The position numbers and the translations under genes are program-made. Positions 21,928-34,200 of a DNA stretch of 64,000 bases are shown one piece after another. This stretch comes from Colius striatus (lineage: Eukaryota; Chordata; Aves; Coliiformes; Coliidae), in assembly GCF_028858725.1 (NCBI RefSeq), contig NC_084763.1:3472001-3536000 (forward strand). The letters run 5' to 3'. The number at the start of each line of letters is the position of its first letter. Positions within the stretch are counted from its first letter, which is position 1. A model generated the notes under the pieces. That model had not been told where the DNA came from and made no database searches. It saw nothing but the letters and a program-made list of their open reading frames with translations.

Positions 21928-21933
21928 TTTAAT
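21928..21933 (-). terminator. VOPP1: Candidate proximal VOPP1 polyadenylation signal (ATTAAA)
   Basis: ATTAAACTTACTTGC on the minus strand, about 170 nt after the VOPP1 stop. Its use would give a short 3' UTR. Confidence 0.25.
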
Positions 21934-22030
21934 GAGGGAAGGTGCAGGGAAGGGAGAGGGATGGGGACAACGACGTGAGTGTTCCCAAAGGTGAGCGGCC
22001 TCGGCGCGACTGTTCCGCTCGGAGTCGGGG

Positions 22031-22111
22031 TCAGGGCAGAGCCCCGGGGCTCATGTGGGGTCAGGGCAGAGCCCCAGGGCTCATGTGGGGTCAGGGCAGA
22101 GCCTCACGTGG
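22031..22111 (-). repeat. 30-bp tandem repeat overlapping the VOPP1 stop codon
   Basis: Two full 30-bp units (22031-22060, 22061-22090) and a diverged partial third. They share TCAGGGCAGAGCCCC and GGGCTCATGTGGGG. The partial copy includes the TGA stop complement at 22104-22106, so the 3' UTR start has been tandemly duplicated. Confidence 0.9.
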
Positions 22112-22285
22112 AGGATTTGACCACCTGCTCGTAGGGGGGAGGAGGGGTGTTGCAGTAGGAAGGTGGCGGCGGGTAGCCGGGGTTTCCTTGCGGGGAGTTG
22201 GGCTGCACGTGGAAGGCCATGGCCATGGGGTTCATCACGGCTCCCCCCGGCTCTGTGTAATAGGGCACTCCGGGCTGCTGCGGCC
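22104..22285 (-). CDS. VOPP1: VOPP1 exon 5, terminal coding exon with PPxY motifs
   Basis: 182 nt: two bases of split Gly, 59 codons and TGA at 22106-22104. It encodes [36 protein letters not shown] and a tail with PPSYCN and PPPYEQVVK. The acceptor GCTTTGTTGCAG is preceded by a TG-repeat tract at 22302-22319. The last codons abut a 30-bp tandem repeat in the 3' UTR. Confidence 0.97.
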
Positions 22286-25200
22286 CTGCAACAAAGCACA
22301 GCACACACACACACACACAGAGCCTCAGGACACGCTCCTGGGGGTGCCACAGACCCCCCCTCTGCCGCTCCACACAGCGGCCAGGCCGGCAGGGCCACGC
22401 TCCCTCCCCGCGAGGGCTTCCCCTGCAGCCCTCACTCATCACTGTCCCGTCTTACACAGGACACAGAGTGGTGCACTGAGCCTGCCTGGCAGCCAGGGTG
22501 CATCTCACAGGGAAAGCTTCCCCCATGGGCACCTCGGGGCTGAGGGGAAACGTGGATGAAGCAAAAGCCTGCGTTGAAGTGGGTTATGGCTGAGCTGACA
22601 CAGTGGGACAGGATCCTGGGATGCATCAAGAAGAGTGTGGGCAGCAGGTTGAGGGAGGTTCTGCTCCCCCTCTACTCTGCCCTGCTGAGGCCTCATCTGG
22701 AGTCCTGTGTCCAGTTCTGGGCTCCTCAGCTCAGGAGGGACAGGGAAGTGCTGGAGAGAGGCCAGTGCAGGGACACCAAGATGCTGAGGGGACTGGAGCA
22801 TCTTCCTTCTGAGGAAAGGCTGGAGGCAGCACATTGTGGACACTGATCTTTGGAGCCTTTTTTTTCTAGCTCACTAAACCCATCAGAAAACAGCATCTGA
22901 ATATCAACTTCTTTGTGGGAGCCACTCAGCAAGCACTTAAGTGCCTGACAAAGTGCCTTCCCATTCCTTTTGCTGTTGCAAGTTCCCAGCATAGGAGGAA
23001 AAGCTCAGAGCCCACAGCTTTTAGTTACCAGTGATGCCTGTCTGGAGGCAGGTGGCACAAGCAGGTCAGCAAAGGGCTTGTGCTTATCTTTATCCACAAC
23101 TTGTGCTCCATCATGAGACAAAAACCCCCAGAGAGCCCTGCTCTGAAATTCCATCTGGTATCTTCTAATCCAGCCAAAGAACTGCCCTGCTCACATCATC
23201 AGGAGGTTATTTTTGAGGGTTAAAAACACAAGTACAGTTAGTTTGGCTCTTCCCCCCACCCTCCACTCTTGAAACACTCTCTGTGGAGATGCTTTGCTCA
23301 GTCAAGGAGAAAGATGCAGAATGGAAGCCCTACAAAAACCCCCATTCCCTGTCCCCTGTGCTGCTGGAGGGGAGTTGGGAGAGACCTGGGAAGAAGGAGG
23401 GGCTGTAAGATTCAGTTCTATTTCTCATTTCCCTGCTCTGCTCTGATTGTTCATTAATAAATCAAACCACCTCTCCCCAAGCTGAGTCTGTTTCAGCCGT
23501 GATGGGAATTGCTGAGTGATCTCCCGTCCTTATCTCGACACACAAACCTCTCCTCACACTTCTCTCTCCCCTCCCATCCAGTTTAGGAGGGGGAGTGATA
23601 GAAGGGCTTTGGTGGGTATCTATCTGGCACTCAGCCAGGGTTAAAGCACCACACCACTCCCAAGCCAGTAGGAAACAAACCCAAACTGCCAGGTTCCAAC
23701 AACCCCAGAGCTGTTAGGAAAGAGAATTATTGCCAGAAAAGATAATTGTCCTCTGGCTTCAGCTCCCTCTAACACACCAGGCAACAACAACCTGTCAGCC
23801 TGGAGGAGCAGCACCAGGCACCTCGGTGCCCTCCCCAGCACAGCCTTACACAGCCTGGGGAGTGGTTCAAAGTGCCTCAGAGGGGCCTTGCTGAGGCAGA
23901 GAGAAGGCAAGCACCAGAGTGTGGCACTCAGGTACCATACGGGCACTGTGGAAGGTCTTCCAGCTACAGCCAGCCTCATTCAACGTGCTCTCACAAGGCA
24001 CAAACGTCTGCTTACAGGTCTCATTCCACAGGATTCTCCCAGCTGGGGCTATCTGACAGCCAGGAGGCAAGACACACCAAGCTCAGAAAGCAGCATTACC
24101 AGAGGAGCCATCACTAGGCAGGTCCTGATGCCCACAGAGCAGAGAGACAGCAATCAGCCTAACCAGGGGAGAGGGAGGCCACTGGGCTGCTGACAAACTG
24201 TGGCACAGAGCATGGAAGGCAACTGAAAAACCCAGAAGACTTGCAGGACAGACAGACTGCAGAGGGAAACAAACCACAGGATCACTTAGGCTGGAAAAGA
24301 CCCTTTAAGATTGTTGTGTCCAACTGTTGGAGGCTAACACTGCCATGGCCACCACTGAAGCCTCTTCCTCAGCCACAGCCACCACTAAAGCCTGCCTCTC
24401 ACTCACAGCCACCACTAAAGCCTGTTCCTCAGCCACAGCCACCACTAAAGCCTGTTCCTCAGCCACAGCCACCACTAAAGCCTGCCTCTCACTCACAGCC
24501 ACCACTAAAGCCTGTTCCTCAGCCACAGCCACCACTAAATCTTGTCCCTCAGCCACAGCCATCACTAAAGCCTGTCCCTCAGCCACAGCCATCACTAAAG
24601 CCTGTCCCTCACTCACAGCCACCACTAAAGCCTGTCCCTCAGCCACAGCCACCACTAAAGCCTGTCTCTCAGCCACAGCCACCACTAAAGCCTGCCCCTC
24701 ACTCACAGCCACCACTAAAGCCTGTTCCTCACTCACAGCCACCACTAAAGCCTTTTCCTCACTCACAGCCACCACTAAAGCCTGTTCCTCAGCCACAGCC
24801 ACCACTAAAGCCTTTTCCTCACTCACAGCCACCACTAAAGCCTGTTCCTCAGCCACAGCCACCACTAAAGCCTGTCCCTCACTCACAGCCACCACTAAAG
24901 CCTGTCCCTCACTCACAGCCACAATCCCTCCTGTGCCTTTGGAATGCCTTAGAGGGGGTGATTGGAAGCAGAGAAGCAAAGATTCGATGATCCTTTCTCT
25001 GTATGAGCTTTCCCAAGAGAAAACACTAACCCTTCCTACACAGAGAGACACACAAACAGCTGGTTTACAGCTCTCCAGCTATGTCAAGCTATGCTAAGAG
25101 TCTTTTGTGGGATTTCCTTCCCCTCTGGCAGATGACATCAACTGTGTTTCAAACTCTTCCTTCACGTCACTGTTCATTTTGGACACCTATCATTTTGTCT

Positions 25201-28200
25201 ACGTTGCAGAGGGAGAACGTGCCAGCCTCCTCCCATGATGGACACACAAGCTGTGAGGGTACCAGGAACCACAGCAGAAAGGGAACTTGAAAGTCCTCCC
25301 AATGCTGGGCTTCAAAACCACTCCTGCACACTGCAGCTGAGTGATGCTGCTGGAAAGATCACAGGGCGTGCCTGGGTGGTTTAGCGCAGTGCAGTCCCTT
25401 GCCCACAAACCAACCAACCAACCAACCCTCCCACCTTCCCCAACCCCTTGGCAAGCGTGAGGAATGAGCAGCCTCTGACCTGATGCAGTGTTGACTGGTT
25501 GTCTGGTGTAAGACACGTTAAAAGTAGGTTCCTCTACTAGTGGAGGAGGGTACATCCGCCTTCGGATGAAGAAACCGGCTCCGCAGCAGAACAGAACTCC
25601 CATCATCAAAAGGAACCTGTGCAAAGGGAAGGAGGAAGTCAAACCCCCACATTGTGGCAGCTCTCCCACCCAGACGGGTCCCTGAGAGAAACAAGAGCAT
25701 CATTTAGCAACCCTCAGCCTCAGGCTTGTGCTGGAGTTCCTTAAAGGGGTGGCCGGCTCTCGAGAGCGGCTCTGTGTCACCTCAGCTAGCACTGGTGGAT
25801 GCCTTTAGTCATTGGTACCGTTGTCTGATGCTTTCTGGTGTGTAAAACATCACCCTGAAAACTAAAGCCTCCTCCTCAAAGCTTCAGGGAGTCCAAGGTC
25901 ATGCCTGAGCTTTGCCACCACCTGAAACTGCAGCTGGGTTCGGTGTCAAACTGCGCGTGTTCAACACAAGCGTGCAGGCTGCCCGGGGGGCTTGGGGGCA
26001 TCCAGAGGAATGTTGTCCTGCAACTGCCCTTAAAACAAGATTCTCAGATGTTCTTAAAACACTCAGTGCTGTAATTCTGTCTCCCATGTGGTAGCTGCTG
26101 TTGAAGCTGACAAGCTGCTTGTGCTTCCCAGCTGGGGGATCCATTCTGAAGGAAAAGGACATCATCTACATGGAATGGGAGGGGCTGGGAGGGACCTTTA
26201 GAGCTCATCCAGCCCAACCCCCCTGCAGAAGCAGCTCCCACCTAGCTCAGGTCTCACAGGAAGGAACAGTTCTCCTCTCAGCTCCTGTCCCCATCACTCC
26301 CTTGCTGTGGAAAGATGCACCAAAGGCCACCCAGAGACCTTTTCCTTCAGACAGTGGCTTTCACTGTGTTTCCCTGATTGCTTATCAGACATGCTGCCAT
26401 AAACCCAAATGGTTCTTCTGCCTGGGATTGTCACCTCATTCCACTGGCAGGCAGTGACAACTGTGATCCTTTGGAAGGGGTGGGAGCCAGCCAGAGGGAA
26501 GCCTGCAGGCCACGCTTATCTCCTCTGGAGCACTCCCAGGTGACAGCCAGGGGCTTTTCATGCCAAGGGTCAGATTCTGTTCTTGTTTCTGTGGTGCAAA
26601 GGAGAGCAGGAGCATGTCCTGTGTCCCTGAGCCAATATTAATACATGGCCTGCTGGCAGCGTTCCTGCAAAGGATTTGTTCTGAGCAGAAGCCCAGAGAG
26701 CTCTGCCGTCAGCCCAGGGGCTGAGGCCTCAGTAAGGACTGCACACTGAAACCCACGGCCAGCTCTGGGAAATCTCCCTCTCAGAGCATACAGCAAGCTC
26801 CATTTTTCAGTGTTTGTTTCCATTTCAAAGGCTCTTTTTTCCCCCTTAAAGCACTCTCCAAATGCTACACAAAAATGCCCCAGATCTGGTTGTCTGGGAG
26901 AGTGTTTCCCTTTCTCTCTGCTAACAAGGAGGTTTCATTCAGGTGCTTTCTTAAATCCCTCTCCAAATGTCCCTTATTTCTTCCCTATGCACATAGCAGT
27001 GATTAGTTCAAGCTTCAGCCAGGTTCCTGAGCTGCTGCTTTCCCAAGCTCAAACCTTTCTGCCTCCTTTTCCCTTTGCTGTCATCCCCAGCAAAATCCTC
27101 ACGGCCAGAAACAGAACTTCTCTTCCTTCTTAACTGCAGCCTCCATTCAGCTGGGCAGGAAGATCTGATTCCCCAGAGGCTGTGCTGCCACTCAGCGGGA
27201 TCTCGACTGGCTGGAGACTTGGGCAGAGAGGAACCTCATGAGGTTCAACAAGGACAAGGGCAGAGTCCTGCAGCTGGGAAGGAACAACCCCATGTACCAG
27301 CACAGGCTGGGGGTGACCTGCTGGAGAGCAGCTCTGCAGAGAGAGACCTGGGAGTGCTGGTTGATAATAAGCTAAATATGAGCCAGCAATGTGCCCTCGT
27401 GGGCAAGAAGCCAATGGCAGCCTGGGGGCATCAAGTAGAATGTGGCCAGCAAGTCGAGGGAGGTTCTGCTCCCCCTCTACTCTGCCCTGGTGAGGCCTCA
27501 TCTGGAGTCCTGTGTCCAGTTCTGGGCTCCTCAGCTCAAGAGGGACAGGGAACTGCTGGAGAGAGGCCAGCACAGGGCCACCAAGATGATCAGGGGACTG
27601 GAGCATATTCCTTATGAGAAAAGGCTGCGGGACCTGGGGCTGTTTAGTCTGGAGGAGACTGAGGGGGATCTTATTAACATTTACAAATATCTAAAGGGTG
27701 GGTGTCAGGAGGTTGGGACATCCCTCTTTTCTATAGTAGCCAGCAACAGGACAAGGGGTGATGGGATGAAGCTGGAACACAAAACGTTCCACTTAAACAT
27801 AAGAACAAACCATTTCAGTGTTTCAGTGAGGGAGCCCTGGCCCAGGCTGCCCAGGGAGGGTGTGGAGGCTCCTTCCTTGGAGGGCTTCAAGACCCGCCTG
27901 GACACGTTCCTGTGTGACCTGATCTAGGTGACCCTGCTTCTGCAGGGGGGTTGGACTGGATGATCTCTAAAGGTCCCTTCCAACCCTACCAGTCTATGAT
28001 TCTGTGATCTTCAGCCCTGCCTAAATGCCCAATCCTCCCTACACCATCCCCTTTAAAACCAAAGGCCCAACAAAACCACACAAACACTGACACTTTGGTA
28101 GCAGCTGGGATGGGCCTTAAAGGGCTTCAGCAGTTTTGGATACAAGTGGGATCAGTGCCTGCAAAGACAAGCAGGATGCAGAAGCAGGAAAGGTCAGCCT

Positions 28201-31200
28201 GGTGTGAGGAAATCTCCTTTTTCAGTGTTTTCTCACCACACCAGCAGAGTTTTACAGGCAAAAGCCTCGAAGCACCCCCATTTAGACACGAGCACATACC
28301 TGCTGCATGCTCAGACTTACTTTAAAACCCGAGGGCTGGCAATAGCCTGGTTGAAGTGCTACAAACAAGACAAGAACAGGGCAAACACACAATTCCCAGG
28401 TGCCTTGACCTACCAAAAGTACCACAGGCGCTGGATGGAGAGAGCTCTGACACAGCATCTTGACCCACAGCAATCCTCATAGGAGCGGCATCTGTGGAGA
28501 GACAGGAGAGGGCATCAGGGCAGTGGCTGTGGCTCAGGTGGAAAGGACAACCCCCAGCTCCTGCCCATGCCCCAGGAGGAGGCAAAGCCTGTGGGAAAGG
28601 TTCCAGGGCAGCTTGGGTGGGGTTTGGAGCAGTCACATGTAGGGAAAGCTGTGGGGTTGGATTAGATGATCTTCAAAGGATGTCTCCAAGCCAGGCTGTG
28701 CTGTGGGTCTGTGAATCAGAAGAGATTACCCCTCTGGATAAAGCTGTCACTCACACACACCCCCATGGCACAGCTCTGTCACCCACCAGCTTTCTGCACA
28801 TTATTGAAGCAAATACACTACAGACTGTATACCCCTATAGCCTGCTTTTAATGCCACCTCAAAATGACTGAACGCAGCGTTGAAATCAGAATCACAGCAT
28901 CTCAAGGGCTGGAAGGGACCTCAAAAGCTCTGGTGACCCAGAGCAGCACCACCTAGAGCAGGGCACACAGGAACTCATCCAGCTGGGTTGGAATGTCTCC
29001 AGAGAAGGAGACTCCACAGCCCATCTGGGCAGCCCCTGCCAGTGCTCCCTCACCTCAACAGGGAAGAAATTCTTCACAAAAGGACACGTTAGGAAGCAAA
29101 GCAGCATCCCTGTGCTTTCCTTCACAGCAAATGAATGCTGCAGGTCCCCAACATGAGCCATTTGGGGTATTTTTCACTGCCACAAACAAGAACTGCAAGG
29201 TCAGAACCGACACATCACTCATTCTTTGCGTGTCAGAACCTTCCAAACAGAAGCTGAGTGCAGAGAAAACTAAAGGATGGCTGTGAGGAGGCTGGAGCCA
29301 GGCTGTGCTCAGTGATGGGCAATGACAGGACAAGGGGCAATGGGTACCAGCTGGAACAGAAGAGGTTCCAATGAAACACAAGGAAGAATTTCTTCACTGA
29401 TGAGGTGAGGGAGCACTGGCAGGGGCTGCCCAGATGGGCTGTGGAGGCTCCTTCTCTGGAGACACTCCAACCCAGCTGCATGAGTTCCTGTGTGACCTAC
29501 TCTAGGTGGTGCTGCTGTGGCAGGGGGGTTGCACTGGATGAGCTTTCCAGGTCCCTTCCAACCCTTGGGATTCTGTCATTCAACGGCTGGTTTTGCTTCT
29601 GAGAAGTTGCCCTGGTCTGCAACTGCCAACAATTCCCATTATTTCAGTGAGCTTTCCCCCAGATAAACCCAACCCCATTTCAAATGAGCATTTCATATGG
29701 AATAGGACTGGTTTGAAGGCATTCTAGCACCAACCACTGCAACCACAAAGTACCACTTTGCTCAAAGCCATCTAAAAAGTACATGAAGAGCAACCTCTGA
29801 ACCATTTCCATGGTAAGTGCCCTTTCCCAGACCAACCACATGTACAGAGATACCACAGGAACGAATGGCAGGTGAGAGGCTCAGATGAAAACAGCCATGA
29901 TCCACACAGCAAAAGGTTCCCACAAGGATCAATCCTTTTTTTTAAGGGTGTTCACATCTGCCTGCTCAATGCACATATTTAATTAGGCATCTGGTTTGGG
30001 AGAAGTTCCCTGTGCTCACATCTTTGTATGCACAGCTAAAGGAAAACCCCAATCAATTGGATAATTGTACAGACAATTACACACTTACACGCTCCATTAG
30101 CAAGCCTCCACTCACCAAATACATCAAGCCACACAGGCTTCAGCCCTTTAATTGGGGCCAGAGGAGGATGCTCTGTGGATACACAAATCAGTTGTTTTGC
30201 AAGTGAAAACAGTTCCAAGCTCCTCTGCTGACAGGTAGGGAGGATTTCTTTAAGCAAGCCAGAGGAGCTGACACCATCAGCATGGCAAGGGCCATTAGTA
30301 CACTCAGGCACCCAGTCTGAGACACCAGCAGTTAAGTTGCTCCAGCCAAAAGAGAAAGCACACACTTTGCCCTCCTTGAACCTCACCTCCAACCTTTCCT
30401 TCTTTAAAACCTCCCAAGGCCCTTAACAACTGCTCATACTCCAAGCTACCACACCTCACAGAGCTACTAACAAGACTTGGCAAGCCAGTGCCAGGATCAA
30501 GAAATTAAGCATTCCTCTGTGCTTCCCAGAGGGGATCAACCCAACAGGGGCTCTCAAGACACATGTGAGACACGTGGGCAGGATGAGGCCCCTCACAAAA
30601 CGTGGTGGCAGCCACTGCCATGTGTTAAACCTGTGGTCCTGGTACCCTTCTTGCTCTTCAACGTGCTTGTGGTTGGAGCACCTCATCCACGTCCACAGGC
30701 ACTTGTCCCTTTTGCTGATGCTGCACAGCCAGGACTTTGTTGGGCCAGAAAAACAGAGAAGTATCACAGAATCATAGAATGGTAGGGGTTGGAAAGGACT
30801 TTTAGAGATCATCTGGTCGGAAGGGACTTTTAGAGATCATCTTCTCTGACCCCCCTGCAGAAGCAGGGTCACCTAGATCAGGTCACACAGGAACGTGTCC
30901 AGGTGGGTCTTGAAGCCCTCCAAGGAAGGAGCCTCCACACGCTCCCTGGGCAGCCTGTGCCAGGGCTCCTTCAACTCACAGTGAAATAGTTTCTCTTTAT
31001 GTTTAAATGGAACTACTTGTGTTCCAGCTTCATCCCATCACCCCTTGTCCTGTTGCTAGAGACCATCGACAAAAGGGATGCCCCAACCTCCTGACACCTA
31101 AAAGCCCTTCTTGAGGCAATTAAGGCCAAAAATAACCCATAACAACGATTTTAGGGGTACAAACAGTCTTTATCTGCCTCTGGGCTGTCAGCCCAGACTC

Positions 31201-34200
31201 TTGCAGCTGACCTGTGGCTCTGTCAGCCCAGACTCCTGCACCTAACCTCAAGCAGGATGGGGCAGTGGATGCACCAAGCCAGCTTCTGACCCCAGAGCCA
31301 TTTCCCACACCAAGCCCCAAGAGCTTAACTTGTATCAAACGCCAAACTAAGCCAAGGAGTCCAGAGAAGCTGCACTTACACCTCCCCCATGGCCACCTTT
31401 GCCTCGCCTGCTTTACATCTGTTTTCTCCAGAGCCAGAAGAGGTGGGAAAAAGCTATTTAAAAAGGTAAGTGTGGTCATTCAAAGCACCACAACTAAGCC
31501 ACCATCTGTAGGAGGAGCACAGTACTTGAACTTGTGTTTTCTTCTTAAAAGTGGTGCAGACTTGTAGCTCAGGCTATTTAGGGATTAAAGTCTCAATGGC
31601 TCAGCTTTTTTTCCTGCAAGAAAGGGCTAAACACCAGCTGGAAGACAGAAAGACACAAGGTTCAGCTCAACTGCTGATCATTTATGAAGCTCCTGAGACC
31701 ACTGAATGGCAAACAGGCCATCAAAGAGAAGTTTTGTCTCCTGCACAGATGACTGCACTTTCAAATGGCTCAAAATGCTGGTGGGAAGGATGGAGGAGTC
31801 CCTTTTCATGGCTGTGTTTAGAGAAGTTTCATTTTCTAGCAACCACTGAGCTTTCTGAGGCAACTCATCCAAGGCTAAGCACTGCATTTGCTCCAGTCAT
31901 AGAATCATTATGGTTGGAAAAGACCTTTAAGTTCATAGAATCCCAGCCCTCCCCTCACCATGCCCAGCCCAGCACTGACCCCTGACCCTCAGCACCTCAC
32001 CCCACGGCTTTGGGATCCCTCCAGGGCTGGGCACTGCCCCAGCTCCCTGGGCAGCCTGGCACAGGGCTGACACCCCTCTCACGGAAACAGTTCTGCCTCA
32101 GCTCCAATCTCAACCTCCCCTGGGGCAACCTGAGCCTGTTTCCTCTTGTCCTGTCATTCATTCCTCTTTCACATCATCAAGGATGATCCTGAGAACTGCA
32201 CTTTCCCTAGTTTAACCAATCCAAATGTAACCCATGATGTAGGATAAGACAGGAGCCATGAGTTGCTTTGCTAATCTGCAACTTCACCGAGCTCACAGCC
32301 TGCAGTGTGATCTGTGAGGTACCCCTTTCCATCCCCAGTTCAGTGGAGTGAAATGAATGCATCTGTGTGCCCAACAACTTGCACTGCTGGCACACCAAGG
32401 AACTGCTGTGTCAGAGATCAAAGTTCCACCATGTGCCAGACCCCAGTGACAAGCTCTTTGTGGGTGTTCTCACTGAAATCATCATGTTGACCTTCTTTCC
32501 TTAATGCACAAGCAAAGCACAAAGTGAGGGTATATGGTCTGACCAAACCTCACAAACCAACCCTGTACTTGCTCATATTCTGCAGATGCTCAATGAAATG
32601 GTTCAGAAACTCTTTTCCATTTATACCTGCATAGAATCACAGAATGGTAGGGGTTGGAAGGGACCTTTAGAGATCATCCAGTCCACCCTCCCTGCAGAAG
32701 CAGGGTCACCTAGATCAGGTCACATAGGAACATGTCAAGTCTCTTCTTAGCAGAGCTGCTCCGGCAAAGAACTGCATCTAAAAATAACCCCCTGACTGGC
32801 ACTTGCTGAAAAGGGGAGAAATTAAAGAGGTTCAGCAAGGATTAGAGTCATCCCTGGTTTGTGTGGCCATCGTGGTGTGACGACATTCCCTGTCCTCACT
32901 CAACATGAGCCCTCCCCATCAGCACCATCCCTTTGAAACGCAGGCTGCCGTGTTCTTAGGTTTCCTCTCCAGACTGTTTGCATCATAGGTGCCAAAACCT
33001 GATTTGTCATCTGAGACCTTTGATTAGCAATGCCTCTTGGAAGAGTAAAACAGAACACAAATTGTTCATCCACACAGAAAGGCAGAAACCCTCCTGCAGA
33101 CACAGAGACAGAGGATGAAAGGACACCCCAACACCCCCATAACCAGCAGACACAGGACGTCGTGTGACTCTAACCAGTGTTCTGGTTTTAATGCCACACA
33201 GAGCTTAAATGATTGCTGCATGTGTGTGGAAGATCTATGAAGCTATGTTATTGGAATGTAATACAATAGAAGCTATTCCTGTTGGAATATAAGAACTACT
33301 GGCAGGTAGGAAACCAAAGCGAGCCAGGAAGAAAAAGGAGGATGAAGCAATAGATCAAACCTAAGGCCAGAAAAGAAAGGGTTTTGAGGGAATGGCTAGT
33401 AGCAACAGATGAAGCTAAGGAAGTCCCAGCTGTGGTCCTAACATTGGCATGGGCAAAAGCCCAGGAGAATCAGAAGTGTTCACAAGAACTGGAAGGGATA
33501 GACTGCTGAGGCTGAGTCACCTCCAGGCAGACTCAATGCTGAGCTCTCAGAGCCAGAAGGCTCAGGTCTGCAACCATGGAACAGATGAAGGCAGACAGAT
33601 GAAGTGTGCATATGGATTTACTTGTTCTAGGACAGAAAAAGTTTAGGAGGAAAAAAAGCAAAGGAGGTGACAATTTAATCAGCTTGGAACCCAGCTGCCA
33701 GTGATGCTGGACAAAGGGAAAACAAAGGAGCCATGAGACGAACAACAACGCAGGGCACGACCGTGAAGTGACTGGCAGAAGCAATTCTGATGGAAGTTGT
33801 AGCACACAGCTGGAGGAGAGGGAACTATTTTTCTACCAAGCTTATTTCACCATCAACTTGATAATTTGAGACTGTTCTGTACATGCATTTCCACCTTTCA
33901 ATGAAAAGCAGCTTTCGAACAAAGCCACTGCCTGTATTGTTACGTAAGGAAAGAGCCAGGACATCCACAGCACTCATGGGGAAGACCATCAGAGCCACAG
34001 AGAGACTGAACAGCACTGCAGAGAGGTTATCCCAAGGAATCCATTTAGCTACAGCAGCCCAGCAAAGGTGGAAATCAAAACACAAGAGCCCAGCTCTGCA
34101 CTCAGGAGACCCACCTACACAACTGTTTCTGAGTCCTCAGGGAGTTTAATCTCTCTCCAGAAAGACACTGCAACACTTGGGCCACATCCCTGGCATTCAC

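Larger units (their letters stand above)
19921..22103 (-). other. VOPP1: VOPP1 3' UTR (probable extent)
   Basis: Sequence after the TGA on the minus strand. It includes a 30-bp tandem repeat next to the stop, an 11-G run (C run in the mRNA) at 21863-21873 and a CR1 fragment at about 21361-21545. The distal end is set by a candidate ATTAAA at 19947-19942. A nearer ATTAAA at 21933-21928 could give a much shorter UTR. Confidence 0.4.
22286..25479 (-). other. VOPP1: VOPP1 intron 4
   Basis: About 3.2 kb. It holds a TG repeat next to the acceptor, an antisense CR1 fragment (22612-22830), and a CR1 remnant leading into a 30-bp minisatellite (24275-24922). 22850-24270 is unique intronic DNA with no recognised feature. 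Confidence 0.9.
25617..28413 (-). other. VOPP1: VOPP1 intron 3
   Basis: About 2.8 kb with a short CR1 remnant (26160-26262) and an 850-bp CR1 copy (27160-28008). 26270-27150 shows no recognised feature. Confidence 0.9.

Noticed and set aside
21942..22559. 205-codon plus-strand frame
   Set aside because: Antisense to VOPP1 exon 5 and its 3' UTR tandem repeat.
24241..25097. Long frames of about 250 codons on both strands ([20 protein letters not shown] and [10 protein letters not shown] repeats)
   Set aside because: Caused by a 30-bp minisatellite with period divisible by three, inside VOPP1 intron 4; repeat translation, not a protein.
27075..27617. 180-codon frame with [14 protein letters not shown]
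   Set aside because: Out-of-frame reading of CR1; the genuine ORF2 C-terminus is the neighbouring frame 27442-27927.
33230..33300. Possible LTR or small element with twofold GAAGCTAT...TTGGAAT(G/A)TAA
   Set aside because: Only two imperfect copies, with no terminal repeats, primer site or target duplication seen.
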